A DNA stretch of 64,000 bases from Rossellomorea aquimaris. GTDB lineage: Bacteria; Bacillota; Bacilli; Bacillales; Bacillaceae_B. The notes beneath the pieces are model-generated. The model ran no database searches. It was not told where the DNA came from and was given only the letters and a program-made list of their open reading frames with translations. Location of the stretch: the NCBI RefSeq assembly GCF_008180865.1, contig NZ_VTEX01000006.1, positions 62,281 through 126,280 of the forward strand, written 5' to 3'. Shown here one piece after another: positions 1 to 8,775 of this stretch (positions are counted from its first letter, which is position 1; every line of letters starts with the position of its first letter). The translations under genes were made by a program, and so were the position numbers.

Positions 1-79
1 ACCCGAATAGGCCCTTCGCGGTTGAAACTAACTCCACGATGATATAGGCAGGGTGATATCGTTTGACAGGATGGGTCAT
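1..79 (-). CDS. ydbT: YdbT-like PH-domain membrane protein, N-terminus only
   Basis: The first 26 codons of a minus-strand gene are present and the rest lies off the left edge. The ATG at 79-77 overlaps the stop codon of the upstream gene by four bases (ATGA), so the two are translationally coupled. The visible peptide begins MTHPVKRYHPAYIIVELVST, which fits the start of YdbT, a larger partner of YdbS with repeated bacterial PH (DUF304) domains. The family is membrane-anchored and its role is poorly defined. The gene pairing is the main support. Confidence 0.7.
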   Translation of the reverse strand, partial: MTHPVKRYHPAYIIVELVSTAKGLFG

Positions 80-594
80 GCTCCTATTTCTCCTTCTTTT
101 GAATCTTTATCCCGAATCTTTGCGAAGGTACCAATTTCCGCTTTCAATATCTTCGCTACATTTGCCGGTATGGCAGGTATTTTGTGACTGGAAGTCGTTG
201 TCCCGATTTCAAGGTCATAAAGGTCGTAGCGACGCAGGATGGGTCCCTGCTCTGTACGGACGTATTCCACTTTCTCTATGGGTATCAGGATATGCTGCTG
301 CTGAAACTTCCCGAATTTCAACTGAACGAATTCCTCATCGACCTGATAGCGCCAGGTTCTTTGCAGATAAATGGGTTCAATGAAGATGGAGAAAATGGAA
401 GAGACAATGAACAGCCCTCCAAGAATGTAAAGAACGATCCCGATCCAGTCGTACCAATCGAATCGGTCACTGCATATCATTAGGGCTCCTATGATGAGCA
501 GTGCTGTTGTATGTACGATCGTGTTGGATATTCGCCAAACTTTAGTGGCTTTTATTGATATGGTTTGTGTTGGTTCAGGTATGTTTATGTACAT
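76..594 (-). CDS. ydbS: YdbS-like bacterial PH-domain membrane protein
   Basis: This 172-residue protein has two hydrophobic segments at about residues 24-42 and 48-72. A soluble bPH_2 (DUF304) type domain follows, beginning around YLQRTWRYQVDEEFV and including LIPIEKVEYVRTEQGPILRR. The length and the coupling to a second PH-domain gene match the B. subtilis ydbS-ydbT pair. The C-terminus is short, charged and probably cytoplasmic. The biochemical role of this family is not established; in B. subtilis the pair has been linked to antimicrobial resistance phenotypes. It is the leftmost complete gene and is transcribed away from the effector island. Confidence 0.8.
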   Translation of the reverse strand: MYINIPEPTQTISIKATKVWRISNTIVHTTALLIIGALMICSDRFDWYDWIGIVLYILGGLFIVSSIFSIFIEPIYLQRTWRYQVDEEFVQLKFGKFQQQHILIPIEKVEYVRTEQGPILRRYDLYDLEIGTTTSSHKIPAIPANVAKILKAEIGTFAKIRDKDSKEGEIGA

Positions 595-792
595 TTTTTC
601 ACCTCTGACTTAAAATACGTGTTTAATATAAGAAAAGTTTCAGATACTGGAAAATAATAGTTGTAAAAAGGGTTTCATTTTACAAAAATTGTGATACTTA
701 ATTAATAGTTCGTATTATTCATTGATAAATAATATATCGAATAGGTAAAAAGGATTACTTGCATATACTAAAAATAAACAGATTCTATCATT

Positions 793-819
793 CTGACAAA
801 ATTTCATCCGTGTTATAGT
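793..819 (+). promoter_or_regulatory. candidate promoter of the LXG effector operon
   Basis: A CTGACA box at 793-798 is followed after 15 bp by TATAGT at 814-819, about 54 bp ahead of the first gene. The spacer is shorter than the usual 17 bp, so this is a weak call. The whole 595-872 intergenic stretch is AT-rich and separates divergent genes. Confidence 0.3.
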
Positions 820-872
820 TAAAAAGATTGGAAAATTTTATGAATTAGAGTAATCAATTGAGGTGAAGGTTC

Positions 873-1223
873 TTGTCTTTATATTTTTACTACGGGTTGT
901 TAAGTGAAAAACGTGAGCAACTTCAAAGGCTTCAGACATGTCAGAGCAAACTTCAAGGGAACAAACAGGAATTTTCAAGTTATCGGGAATCCATTACAAA
1001 TCCTGAATTATCTGGATTCACCTGGCAAGGGACGCTTGCAAATAAATTTGATGAAATAAGGTTTGAAGGAATGCTTCATTACTTTACAGATATTGAAAAT
1101 AACCAGTTTAGTGAAGTGTTCTCTATGCTGAGCAGTAAGATGCAAACTATAAGAAGTGAAATCCAGGCGATTGAACAGACCATTCATAGGTTGGAATCTG
1201 AAGCTGAAGCAACAGTTGATTAG
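873..1223 (+). CDS. YwqH-like (DUF5082) LXG-associated helper protein
   Basis: This 116-residue all-helical protein starts at TTG behind a GAGGTGAAGG ribosome binding site. It resembles B. subtilis YwqH. Two long charged helices flank a central GFTWQG segment (about residues 48-53), which looks like the W-x-G turn of WXG100-type hairpins. Proteins of this type are encoded directly before LXG toxins and are thought to form secretion complexes with the LXG domain. The next gene is a second small helical protein and the third is the LXG toxin, as in ywqHIJ. Confidence 0.8.
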   Translation: MSLYFYYGLLSEKREQLQRLQTCQSKLQGNKQEFSSYRESITNPELSGFTWQGTLANKFDEIRFEGMLHYFTDIENNQFSEVFSMLSSKMQTIRSEIQAIEQTIHRLESEAEATVD

Positions 1224-1259
1224 AAAGATAAGTATTTAATATAGCGGGAGGTAGCTTGT

Positions 1260-1538
1260 ATGGGTAATGAAATCAGAGTAGTGCAAGGTGAGATAGGCCA
1301 CCACCTTTCAAAAATTAAATCCTCTGCAGAATCTCTTCAACCGGATGTACCTAGTCACATTGGACATGAAAATCGCCTGGAAGTGGTAACAAAATTGAAC
1401 GAGTTGAATCAAAGCATGGAACAGATGGTACAGAGTTATAAAGAATTGCTTATGCGAAATGAAGAATTGACACGACAGGCTGTCCAGGATATGGCGGATG
1501 CCGATCAGGAACTGTCTTCATATATCAAAGCCAGGTAA
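1260..1538 (+). CDS. YwqI-like (DUF5344) LXG-associated helper protein
   Basis: This 92-residue protein has a good ribosome binding site (GCGGGAGG). It is predicted almost entirely helical, with a coiled-coil-like second half (LNELNQSMEQMVQSYKELL). It resembles B. subtilis YwqI, a small partner encoded between the YwqH-like protein and the LXG toxin. Family knowledge suggests it pairs with the LXG domain to build the secretion signal. It sits 36 bp after the previous gene and 14 bp before the toxin gene, so it belongs to one operon. No WXG motif is obvious in it. Confidence 0.78.
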   Translation: MGNEIRVVQGEIGHHLSKIKSSAESLQPDVPSHIGHENRLEVVTKLNELNQSMEQMVQSYKELLMRNEELTRQAVQDMADADQELSSYIKAR

Positions 1539-1552
1539 GGAGAGAAGTTGGG

Positions 1553-2986
1553 ATGAAAACACTGGATGTCATGTCTCTGGATTCAGGAATAGAACAAGTG
1601 CTTCGAAAGTTAACCCAGCAAAAAGAACAGATGATCGAAATCGAATCAGCCATAAATGACTTTATTTCTCAAGATGCCTCTTTTAAAGGAAAAGGGGGGC
1701 AATCGATACGGTCTTTTTATCAGGATTCTCATCAATCCTTTCTGGAGTTCTATCAGCAAATGGTGACAACATATGAATCTACCCTGAAAGCTATTAAAAA
1801 TGAATTACAAGGGTTGGAGCCAGCCCAAAATGGATATATACAGGAAAGCTTTTTACAGAATGATATGGAAAACGGATTGAATCGGGGAAGAGATGTGGTC
1901 ATGGACTTAACAAGTGAGTCCAATGAAACGATTCAAAGTGTTCAAGATATCGTCGCGTTACCAAGATTACAGGATGATTCTTTTCTTCAGCAGGTTCACG
2001 TTGCGAGGCAGCAAAAGGATCAAACCGTCGAAAAACTTCACCAGTTTGATCAAAGTCAATGCGCCAACCTGGAGCCAATCCAACAGGATGTCCACACGAT
2101 GAACCAATACATTCACCAAATTCAAGGTCTCTTCTCCAACGGGAAAATCTCAATCGATACGTATCAGCCCAACAGCTGTTACAACCCTCAATATGATGCT
2201 GAGAGCGGGTCGACAAACCCTTATTTCGAGCTGACCAACAATCCCCGATTTGTCGAGAATGGGGTTGAAGCGGCTGATACGGTGAATGGACTGCAACCTG
2301 AATGGGATCCTACGCCGACACTAGGCATCAATTTTGATCAGTGGCGAGAGCAGCCTATTAACGCTGCGACGAATTTGGGTATTGCGACTGCTGCCGGGTA
2401 TGGGGCGGCGAAGAGTGTGAACATAGCTCAAAAAGGATTCGGGGCAACCAAAAGTTATTATACGACGGCTCAAGGGAAAAGACGTGTTCGTGTTTCATTA
2501 ACTAATCCTGAACTGATGGACTTTAAGAAAAATAACTATAGCGGGACCAACGCTACTAATTATCCTAAGCTTTATAAGTTAGTTGACCCCATGACAGGGA
2601 TAAAACAATCCTTTAAATGGGCTGGAAATAAAATTGGATATATTGGGGTTGGAACTACTGTGGTCGGTGACGTTGTACATGGCATTCAACATGATCAATC
2701 AGCGAGTGAAATTGCGGGGAATGTTACAGGAGATGTTGCCGTAGCTGGTGCATCTATCGCATCATCAGCATATATCGGTGCACTAGCAGGTGGAGCTATC
2801 GGTGGCCCGGTTGGTTTGGCTGTGGGGGCTGTTGCAGGTGCTGCTGTTGGGATGATAACAACATCATTACTAAGTGATCTTAAATTTATGGATGTTGATA
2901 ATGATGGTAAAGGAGATTCTATCGGGGACGCTATAAAAAAAGGTACCACTGGAATCATTGATAAAGTAGGATCTTGGTTTAGCTAG
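1553..2986 (+). CDS. LXG-domain type VII secreted toxin with glycine-zipper C-terminus
   Basis: This 477-residue protein has an N-terminal LXG-type helical domain (about residues 1-200) starting MKTLDVMSLDSGIEQVLRKL. A linker follows (about 200-340). The C-terminal region at about residues 403-446 is rich in Gly/Ala, with glycines repeated every three to four residues (GALAGGAIGGPVGLAVG). No known nuclease, deaminase or NADase motif is visible. Glycine-zipper C-termini occur in pore-forming or membrane-depolarising LXG-type toxins such as streptococcal TelE and staphylococcal TspA, so a membrane-acting toxin is inferred. The last 31 residues open with DVDNDGKGDS, which looks like a calcium-binding loop. 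Two membrane proteins downstream would suit as immunity. Confidence 0.85.
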   Translation: MKTLDVMSLDSGIEQVLRKLTQQKEQMIEIESAINDFISQDASFKGKGGQSIRSFYQDSHQSFLEFYQQMVTTYESTLKAIKNELQGLEPAQNGYIQESFLQNDMENGLNRGRDVVMDLTSESNETIQSVQDIVALPRLQDDSFLQQVHVARQQKDQTVEKLHQFDQSQCANLEPIQQDVHTMNQYIHQIQGLFSNGKISIDTYQPNSCYNPQYDAESGSTNPYFELTNNPRFVENGVEAADTVNGLQPEWDPTPTLGINFDQWREQPINAATNLGIATAAGYGAAKSVNIAQKGFGATKSYYTTAQGKRRVRVSLTNPELMDFKKNNYSGTNATNYPKLYKLVDPMTGIKQSFKWAGNKIGYIGVGTTVVGDVVHGIQHDQSASEIAGNVTGDVAVAGASIASSAYIGALAGGAIGGPVGLAVGAVAGAAVGMITTSLLSDLKFMDVDNDGKGDSIGDAIKKGTTGIIDKVGSWFS

Positions 2987-3019
2987 TCACACAGATTCCA
3001 ATTATTGAGGTGAAAGATT

Positions 3020-3727
3020 TTGAAAAGACACGGAGATATTGATGATATTACATTGTCATATCTAAATAATATGCAGTTCCCTAAGGAGAACAGAAGAAAT
3101 GTAATAGGGTTTTTATTAATACTTTTAGACTTTATAGGGTTACTGCCATTACTGAGCATCCCCTTTTTTGCGCCCTTTTTTTGGGCTGCACTGATTCCAA
3201 TCATAGGTGTCCATCTATGGGCAATGCTTTATATATTCGCACCTTATAGATTTGAAAAATCTTACTATTTATTTATTGGTGTTTTTGGGGTTGTGAATAC
3301 GTACGTATATTTCCTTGTTATTCAGAAGTTTTTGTATAAACATATTGGCGTAGAGAGCAGTAGCTACTTCTTTATAGGGTTGCTTCTTATGATTTTATTA
3401 TTGGTTTTCTTCCAGGTTTTCAATGTGAAAATATTTTATTCAGGTACCTATGCCAAGCTTCAAAATGGAAAATCAAAGTTTAACATTACTCCTATAGTAG
3501 CTTTTTCAAGCTTTGGGTATGTGGTTGCACAGCTTCTTATGTCCTCTCTGGTTACGGACTCAGCTTTTATGATCGCATTGATTATCGCGTATTCGATTGT
3601 ATCTATTGTCACTGCTTATTTAGCGACTTTTATTCATAGATTTATATACATACAAAAAAATCATGACAAGGTGCTAACAGTGTATCCTGAGTTTGGGAAA
3701 CCCAAATCATTAAGAAAATTCGGTTAA
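3020..3727 (+). CDS. six-helix membrane protein, candidate immunity protein (copy 1)
   Basis: This 235-residue protein starts at TTG behind GAGGTGAAAG, 33 bp after the toxin gene. A short polar N-terminus is followed by about six hydrophobic segments (roughly residues 28-48, 50-75, 82-104, 115-138, 155-175, 182-208). The C-terminus is basic and ends in VYPEFGKPKSLRKFG. A clear paralogue lies at 4998-5699. Membrane-acting LXG-type toxins are neutralised by polytopic membrane proteins encoded next to them, so immunity is the leading inference. I do not recognise a named family. A role in secretion is the alternative. Confidence 0.75.
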   Translation: MKRHGDIDDITLSYLNNMQFPKENRRNVIGFLLILLDFIGLLPLLSIPFFAPFFWAALIPIIGVHLWAMLYIFAPYRFEKSYYLFIGVFGVVNTYVYFLVIQKFLYKHIGVESSSYFFIGLLLMILLLVFFQVFNVKIFYSGTYAKLQNGKSKFNITPIVAFSSFGYVVAQLLMSSLVTDSAFMIALIIAYSIVSIVTAYLATFIHRFIYIQKNHDKVLTVYPEFGKPKSLRKFG

Positions 3728-3739
3728 GGGGGATTATGA

Positions 3740-4534
3740 TTGGCTAACTGGACATTAACTAACAAAGATTTATATTTACTTGTAAAAATGTTAGATGGAA
3801 AAGTTCTGATAGGTATATCTAACCCTTTTCCAGATTACCGGGATGATGAATTAGAAGAAGAGTGGGAAATGATGTTTAAAAAACTGCATAAGTTTGAACT
3901 GGTGGATCATATTGAAGGTGAACTTAAATTCGAGAATCGATTCATTGAAGCCATGTGGGTTATTGCAAGGAGCAATTTGGTGGCAGAGGTTGTAACGGAT
4001 CAGCTGGAACAAAGTATTTTCTACTTCAGTGACGATCAGGTCATCGAGTGCATGAAGGAGAATGAAACAAGTTATAAAATCTATACACACCCGGCTCCCG
4101 AATGGACCTTGAACGAAGTCATTTTTCCTAGAATGCTTATTGGTGTTGAAAATCGATCTATACGTTTAAATGATCTCTTATACATACTCCCAAGTGACTA
4201 TCTTCTCTACTGTAAAGAACAAGCCATATTTAACCTTGATGAATTATCTTTAAATAATGGAATAGTCCAAGATAGTTTAATAATCAAACAGTTTAATAGA
4301 TCATTACAAAGGAAAATTCATACCACTCGATTAATGATATTCTTTAAAGATGAACTTGACTGGAATATTGAAGGTGTACATGTCCTCTCCTCACCCTCCT
4401 ATAATTGGACATTAAGAATGGTCAGTAAAGACGGTATAGAGTGGTTGAGTACCCGTCAGGCAACAGGAGAATCGTTAGTAAAAGAAATAGCAGGAGTTTT
4501 TGAGAGGGTAAAATTGAAAAAAGAAGTGAATTAG
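3740..4534 (+). CDS. EspG-like secretion-associated protein (possible T7 chaperone)
   Basis: This 264-residue soluble protein has a TTG start 12 bp after the previous gene. The N-terminus (LTNKDLYLLVKMLDG), a middle stretch with a helix-turn pattern (MFKKLHKFELVDHIEGELKF) and the C-terminal W-T-L-R-M-V-S-K-D-G-I-E-W strand resemble the layout of ESX secretion-associated EspG proteins. Those proteins bind T7 substrates in the cytoplasm. The likeness is by eye and remote. S. aureus EsaE, an effector chaperone, would be the functional parallel. Position inside an LXG operon supports a chaperone or adaptor role. No enzyme motif is visible. Confidence 0.6.
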   Translation: MANWTLTNKDLYLLVKMLDGKVLIGISNPFPDYRDDELEEEWEMMFKKLHKFELVDHIEGELKFENRFIEAMWVIARSNLVAEVVTDQLEQSIFYFSDDQVIECMKENETSYKIYTHPAPEWTLNEVIFPRMLIGVENRSIRLNDLLYILPSDYLLYCKEQAIFNLDELSLNNGIVQDSLIIKQFNRSLQRKIHTTRLMIFFKDELDWNIEGVHVLSSPSYNWTLRMVSKDGIEWLSTRQATGESLVKEIAGVFERVKLKKEVN

Positions 4535-4549
4535 AAGGGTGGCTTAACA

Positions 4550-4963
4550 TTGTTTTTGAAAAAGAAGGATACAGAGGATATTTTTTGTATAGCTGTCTTT
4601 CCAGAAAAAGAGTTAACGTTTGAGGAGCTAGACGAATATAGTGACAGGTTTGAAGAGGCGGGGAACATTGAGGTGGTTTCTGAGGTGAATCTATCAGAAA
4701 GAAATATAGAGATTCTATCAAAAAGATTCCCTGAAGCTGAAATATCTTCTCCAAGCTTTGCGGTGCTTAAGTTGGATAGGGATCGGATAAAAGAAGAGAC
4801 AAAGAAAATGGAGAGAAAATTCAAGTGGAAAAAGCTTTTTAATTCAATTCCTCATGAAGAATATCTTATCGTCGAAACAAAAACCATGTTTGATTTCCGG
4901 TATGCCCTTCTTTATACAAGGGATGTTGAAAAAGTCGTTACTTTTTTAGAAAAACAAAATTAA
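4550..4963 (+). CDS. hypothetical protein of the LXG operon
   Basis: This 137-residue soluble, strongly charged protein starts at TTG, 15 bp after the preceding stop. I do not recognise a family. The first half alternates strands and acidic helices (ELTFEELDEYSDRFEEAGNI) and the second half is basic then mixed (KKMERKFKWKKLFNSI). No signal peptide, membrane segment or conserved catalytic cluster is apparent. Its place between an EspG-like gene and the second membrane paralogue suggests a role in toxin handling or immunity, but this is inference only. Confidence 0.65.
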   Translation: MFLKKKDTEDIFCIAVFPEKELTFEELDEYSDRFEEAGNIEVVSEVNLSERNIEILSKRFPEAEISSPSFAVLKLDRDRIKEETKKMERKFKWKKLFNSIPHEEYLIVETKTMFDFRYALLYTRDVEKVVTFLEKQN

Positions 4964-4997
4964 ATTTGAATGATGTTGTTAAAGGGGGATTGTTTAG

Positions 4998-5699
4998 TTG
5001 GAGCAAGAAAAAATAGATGGCATTACAATATCTTATTTGAAATTACAATCACCCCGAGAAAACAGAGGGAATATACTCGTGTTCTTTTTAATATTTCTGG
5101 ATATCATAGGTGTGCTTTTCCTCTTAGGTGAACCAATGCTACCCATATTTTTTTGGTCTGGTATCATTCCGGTGATCTTAATTCATTTATGGGCAATTCA
5201 ATATATTATTGCCCCTTATACATTCGAAAAATCATATTACTTTTTTTTCGGAGTGTATGGTTTCATTAATACATTTGTGTACTTTTTAGTTATACAAAAA
5301 TTGATATATGCCCATTTTCAAGTTAATGGAGTAGTGCCTTTGGTTATAGGGTTAATCATGTTTATATCCCTCCTTCTCATAATAAATTGGATGAACATCC
5401 ATTTATTGTATTCCGGCACGTACTCGCGCCTTCAAAAAGGAGAGAAGATTGTAAACCTTTCCCCCATTACTGCAACCACAGGCATCGGCTATGTACTGGC
5501 ACAGGTGATTCTATCGTCTTTCTTTGTGGAGTCTCTGAAAATACTTATTATCATAGGGGTTTTATCTTTACTCTCCGTGGCTACGGCTTTCTTCTCTACA
5601 AGCATTCATAAATATTTCTATATTAGAAAGAACATCGAAAAGGTCAAGCAGGTATATCCTCAATTTGGTCTGCCGAAAAGGCAGAGGATACAAGGATAA
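4998..5699 (+). CDS. six-helix membrane protein, candidate immunity protein (copy 2)
   Basis: This 233-residue paralogue of the protein at 3020-3727 starts at TTG after an AAAGGGGGA ribosome binding site. The two share the start pattern (IDGITISYLK against IDDITLSYLN), the RENRGN/KENRRN motif before the first helix, the APYTFEKSYY/APYRFEKSYY loop, the LLYSGTYSRLQ/IFYSGTYAKLQ loop and the VYPQFG/VYPEFG tail. About six membrane helices are predicted. Tandem immunity genes of this kind are typical for polymorphic toxin loci, where extra copies protect against sibling toxins. No clear terminator follows. Confidence 0.72.
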   Translation: MEQEKIDGITISYLKLQSPRENRGNILVFFLIFLDIIGVLFLLGEPMLPIFFWSGIIPVILIHLWAIQYIIAPYTFEKSYYFFFGVYGFINTFVYFLVIQKLIYAHFQVNGVVPLVIGLIMFISLLLIINWMNIHLLYSGTYSRLQKGEKIVNLSPITATTGIGYVLAQVILSSFFVESLKILIIIGVLSLLSVATAFFSTSIHKYFYIRKNIEKVKQVYPQFGLPKRQRIQG

Positions 5700-5811
5700 A
5701 CTAGCTGCAAATGATTAGAGAAAATGTAAGGTGTCCCCTCTAAAATTCCGGAAAATAGAATAAATCTTAAAGACATGTCCATAATAAAACCAAATATCAG
5801 GAGGTGTGGAC

Positions 5812-5937
5812 ATGCCAAATCAAAATGATAACAAACTTAAAAAAATCCAATCTGAAAGTTTCAAACAAGGGAAATCTCAGGAAGAATACGCTGCCGAGCT
5901 TGAAATGAACAAGATGAAAAGCCAAAAAAGGAAGTAA
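5812..5937 (+). CDS. small 41-residue hydrophilic protein
   Basis: An ATG behind a very good AGGAGGTG ribosome binding site opens a 41-codon frame reading MPNQNDNKLKKIQSESFKQG and ending in KSQKRK. It is rich in K, Q, N and E with no Cys or Trp. That composition is typical of the short spore or stress proteins of Bacillaceae, though I cannot name the family. A strong terminator follows within 15 bp, which supports a real independent transcript. Confidence 0.6.
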   Translation: MPNQNDNKLKKIQSESFKQGKSQEEYAAELEMNKMKSQKRK

Positions 5938-5949
5938 CCTCGGTCTACA

Positions 5950-5988
5950 TAAAAGAGCCATCCCGATTTTTAACGGGATGGCTCTTTC
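5950..5988. terminator. bidirectional intrinsic terminator
   Basis: An AAAGAGCCATCCCG arm at about 5951-5964 pairs with CGGGATGGCTCTTT at 5973-5986. A/T runs on both sides serve the small plus gene and the minus-strand permease gene. Confidence 0.9.
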
Positions 5989-5990
5989 CA

Positions 5991-7937
5991 TTATAGCGAT
6001 GATTTAATCACTTTTTTATAATAAAGTACCGATAATACACCAAAGATTGAATACAGAATCGTGTATAACCCCATTACAATGATCATCGGCGTCCAAACCT
6101 CGGCACCGAACAGGAACCATCCGGATTGAACCGCGAAGTAACTGTGCAGGAGGCCGATGAGGAGAGGGATTCCGAAGCTGAAGAGCTGCTTGGCTTGAAT
6201 GCCTTTCAACAAGTCACCCTGAGTGAAGCCCAGTTTTCTTAAAATCGTATAGTTCGGTTTCTCATCTTCACTTTCGTCCATTTGCTTAAAGTACAGGATG
6301 CATCCGGATGTGATCAGGAAGGTGAGACCAAGGAACCCGACGATGAACATGATGAGTCCAATATTTTGTTTCTGTTCTGCTTTCATATCATACTGGGAAT
6401 CGTTTGCCCATCCTTCGTCGAGGCTTAACTCATGAAAGAGGTCGTTTGCTTTCAAGATATCTTTTTCTTGTTCAATCGTCACCCCGATGTAGAGAGAAGA
6501 TTCCTTCTGGATAGCAGGATCTAAATCATTCTTCAGGCGTTTGAATACATTGTCATCTACGATCACAACAGGTGAGCCCCCTGCTGTAAAATACCATGAA
6601 ATCGGGTATTCATCCCTCATTCCCAAGTAATTAAGCTTGGTGACCTCCGTCTTTCCTTTCAGTTCCGTCACCCCTGAATCATGTAACGGAATGACCTTTT
6701 GAAGTAAGTCGCTATATCCTGTAAAGACCGTTTCGTCTTCTTTTACATCGACGCCTTCAACGTCTTTCTCGCTGATGACCGAGTTCGGCATGGCATCCAA
6801 TGAACCGTTCAGTTCCCCAAATTCAGAGTCTGTAATGCCTTTCAGGTTGACCAACACTTCAATGACTTCGATTTCTTCCTTCTTGAATTCGATGCCATTG
6901 TCCAGTAGGGCATCTTTAAAGTGTTGGAAGTCTTGTGTATTTGTAAATGAAAAATCGGTCGGAACATTATTTTGAGCTGTTTTTTCAGCCGAGTAATAGC
7001 CGATATAGCTTAAGGACAATAAAGCGATAGCAAGAGCCGACACGGTCGTGATGATCGTCAATAGTAAGGCATTGGATTTCATCCTGAACATGATGGATGA
7101 AAGGGATAGTACCTCATTGATGTTCAAGTAGCCATCTTTCCTTTTTCGGATGACGTTGAAAATAAAGCTGACGGACCCTTTATAAAAAAGATAAGTTCCG
7201 AGAATGACTGAGCCGAGTATAACTAGCATGGCTCCAAACAGCTGAGGCATGGTTGTGAAGTCCCCGCCAAACAATTTGGAAGATACGTAGTACCCCGAGG
7301 CAACCAGGATCATCCCCAAAATCCCGATGATGATCTCAAACTTGGACATTTTTTTCACTTTGGTTTCCGTCGATGAACGTACCCTGAACAGTGATAATAT
7401 ACTTTGCCTTTTAATAAATACAAAGTTCATCAGCATGATCAGCAGGTAGATCGCACAGAATACAAGGATGGTCTGGATAAGTGCATGGGTTGAGAAGTGG
7501 AGAGTGGCGATTGCCTCGACCCCGGTTATTTTGAATAAGATCATGATGATCAATTTTGAGAAAGAGAATCCGATCAAGATGCCGAGTATCAATGACCCGA
7601 AATAAAGGATGAAGTTCTCCACGGTCAAAATACGAAAGATTTTATTTTTTGTCATGCCGATTAACTGAAATAACCCGATTTCTTTACTTCTTCTTTTAAT
7701 AAAGAGCGTATTCGCATATAAAAGAAAAATAGAGACAATTGCTACAAGTAAAACGGAAGCCGCACGAACCGCTGCGCCGCCTTTGATGGATCCCTTTGTT
7801 GCATCCATGGATGGATCATACTGCAGGGTCACAAAGGCGAAGTATAGCGCGACACTAAAGACCAGAGCAAATACATAAAGGTAATAATTCTTGAGGTTTT
7901 TCTTAAGATTTCTGAAAATAAGGGTATTAATGTTCAT
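5991..7937 (-). CDS. bceB-like: BceB-type ABC transporter permease (FtsX family)
   Basis: This 648-residue protein matches the 10-helix BceB architecture of peptide-antibiotic detoxification transporters. One helix lies at about 18-38, then FtsX-type helix groups, and a large extracellular domain at about residues 310-530 that serves ligand sensing in this family. Three C-terminal helices follow. The N-terminus ([20 protein letters not shown]) is typical. The gene overlaps the ATPase gene by 11 bp and is last in the RR-HK-ATPase-permease order. Known members flip or free lipid II-cycle intermediates from bacitracin or lantibiotics. The exact ligand cannot be read from sequence. Confidence 0.92.
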   Translation of the reverse strand: MNINTLIFRNLKKNLKNYYLYVFALVFSVALYFAFVTLQYDPSMDATKGSIKGGAAVRAASVLLVAIVSIFLLYANTLFIKRRSKEIGLFQLIGMTKNKIFRILTVENFILYFGSLILGILIGFSFSKLIIMILFKITGVEAIATLHFSTHALIQTILVFCAIYLLIMLMNFVFIKRQSILSLFRVRSSTETKVKKMSKFEIIIGILGMILVASGYYVSSKLFGGDFTTMPQLFGAMLVILGSVILGTYLFYKGSVSFIFNVIRKRKDGYLNINEVLSLSSIMFRMKSNALLLTIITTVSALAIALLSLSYIGYYSAEKTAQNNVPTDFSFTNTQDFQHFKDALLDNGIEFKKEEIEVIEVLVNLKGITDSEFGELNGSLDAMPNSVISEKDVEGVDVKEDETVFTGYSDLLQKVIPLHDSGVTELKGKTEVTKLNYLGMRDEYPISWYFTAGGSPVVIVDDNVFKRLKNDLDPAIQKESSLYIGVTIEQEKDILKANDLFHELSLDEGWANDSQYDMKAEQKQNIGLIMFIVGFLGLTFLITSGCILYFKQMDESEDEKPNYTILRKLGFTQGDLLKGIQAKQLFSFGIPLLIGLLHSYFAVQSGWFLFGAEVWTPMIIVMGLYTILYSIFGVLSVLYYKKVIKSSL

Positions 7938-8688
7938 TCTGCACCCCGCCGAGCACCCCTTGGGTTTTCATAATGTCCTTGAAGAAGTGCTGTCTTTCCT
8001 GTTCGCCTTTATTTAATTGAGTATAAATTTGCCCATCCTTGATGAAAATCACCCGACTGCAGTAGCTTGCTGCCACAGGATCATGAGTCACCATGACGAT
8101 CGTCGCTTTCAGCTTTTGATTTAACTCACTAAGCTTATTTAAGAGATCAGAGGCCGACTTTGAATCGAGAGCACCTGTTGGCTCGTCGGCGAAAATGATG
8201 CTTGGTTCATGGATGAATGCCCGGGCTGCTGATGTACGTTGTTTTTGTCCGCCTGAAATTTCGTTCGGGTACTTATCTTTTAATTCAAGAATCCCAAGCT
8301 CCGAAGCAAGGTCGTTGAATTTCTGATCGGCTTCCTTTTTGGGTGTCTTTGTGATGGACAATGGCAGAAGAATATTTTCTTTCACCGTTAACGTATCGAG
8401 CAAATTGTAATCCTGAAATATAAAGCCCAGGTGATTCTTTCGGAACTCTGCGAGCTGCTTTTCTTTCATCATCGTCATTTCATTGCTCTCAATCTTTATC
8501 GAACCCTCACTCACTTTGTCGATGGAGGAAAGGACATTTAAGAGAGTGGTTTTCCCGGAACCCGATGCCCCCATGATACTGACGAATTCTCCTTTTTGGA
8601 TCGACAGGTCGATTCCCTTTAAGACTTCCTGCTTATTGAATTTATTGCCGTAGCTTTTATGAAGTTTTGTTGCTTCTAATATCGTCAT
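7927..8688 (-). CDS. bceA-like: BceA-type ABC transporter ATPase
   Basis: The 253-residue ATPase shows Walker [11 protein letters not shown] (about residues 39-48), Q-loop [13 protein letters not shown], signature SGGQKQR and Walker [14 protein letters not shown] followed by the switch histidine in MVTHDP. This matches the MacB/LolD/BceA class. It powers the downstream permease and, in Bce systems, also takes part in flux sensing with the histidine kinase. The start is preceded by AAGGAGTTTTTAACG. A -10 box and a BceR-like box lie upstream. Confidence 0.95.
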   Translation of the reverse strand: MTILEATKLHKSYGNKFNKQEVLKGIDLSIQKGEFVSIMGASGSGKTTLLNVLSSIDKVSEGSIKIESNEMTMMKEKQLAEFRKNHLGFIFQDYNLLDTLTVKENILLPLSITKTPKKEADQKFNDLASELGILELKDKYPNEISGGQKQRTSAARAFIHEPSIIFADEPTGALDSKSASDLLNKLSELNQKLKATIVMVTHDPVAASYCSRVIFIKDGQIYTQLNKGEQERQHFFKDIMKTQGVLGGVQNEH

Positions 8689-8718
8689 CGTTAAAAACTC
8701 CTTTGATTTGATACCCTT

Positions 8719-8724
8719 ATTATA
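8719..8724 (-). promoter_or_regulatory. -10 box for the bceAB-type operon
   Basis: The minus strand reads TATAAT at 8724-8719, about 31 bp before the ATPase start. No good -35 box is found 17 bp upstream, as expected for a promoter that needs response-regulator activation. Confidence 0.55.
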
Positions 8725-8775
8725 AAAAGCAGGAAGTTTCTTTTCCTTTTATTATTCGAACAAAACAGAAAAGCA

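Noticed and set aside
1899..2216. Antisense frame within the LXG toxin gene
   Set aside because: The toxin frame has clear domain structure and initiation; the antisense frame has neither.
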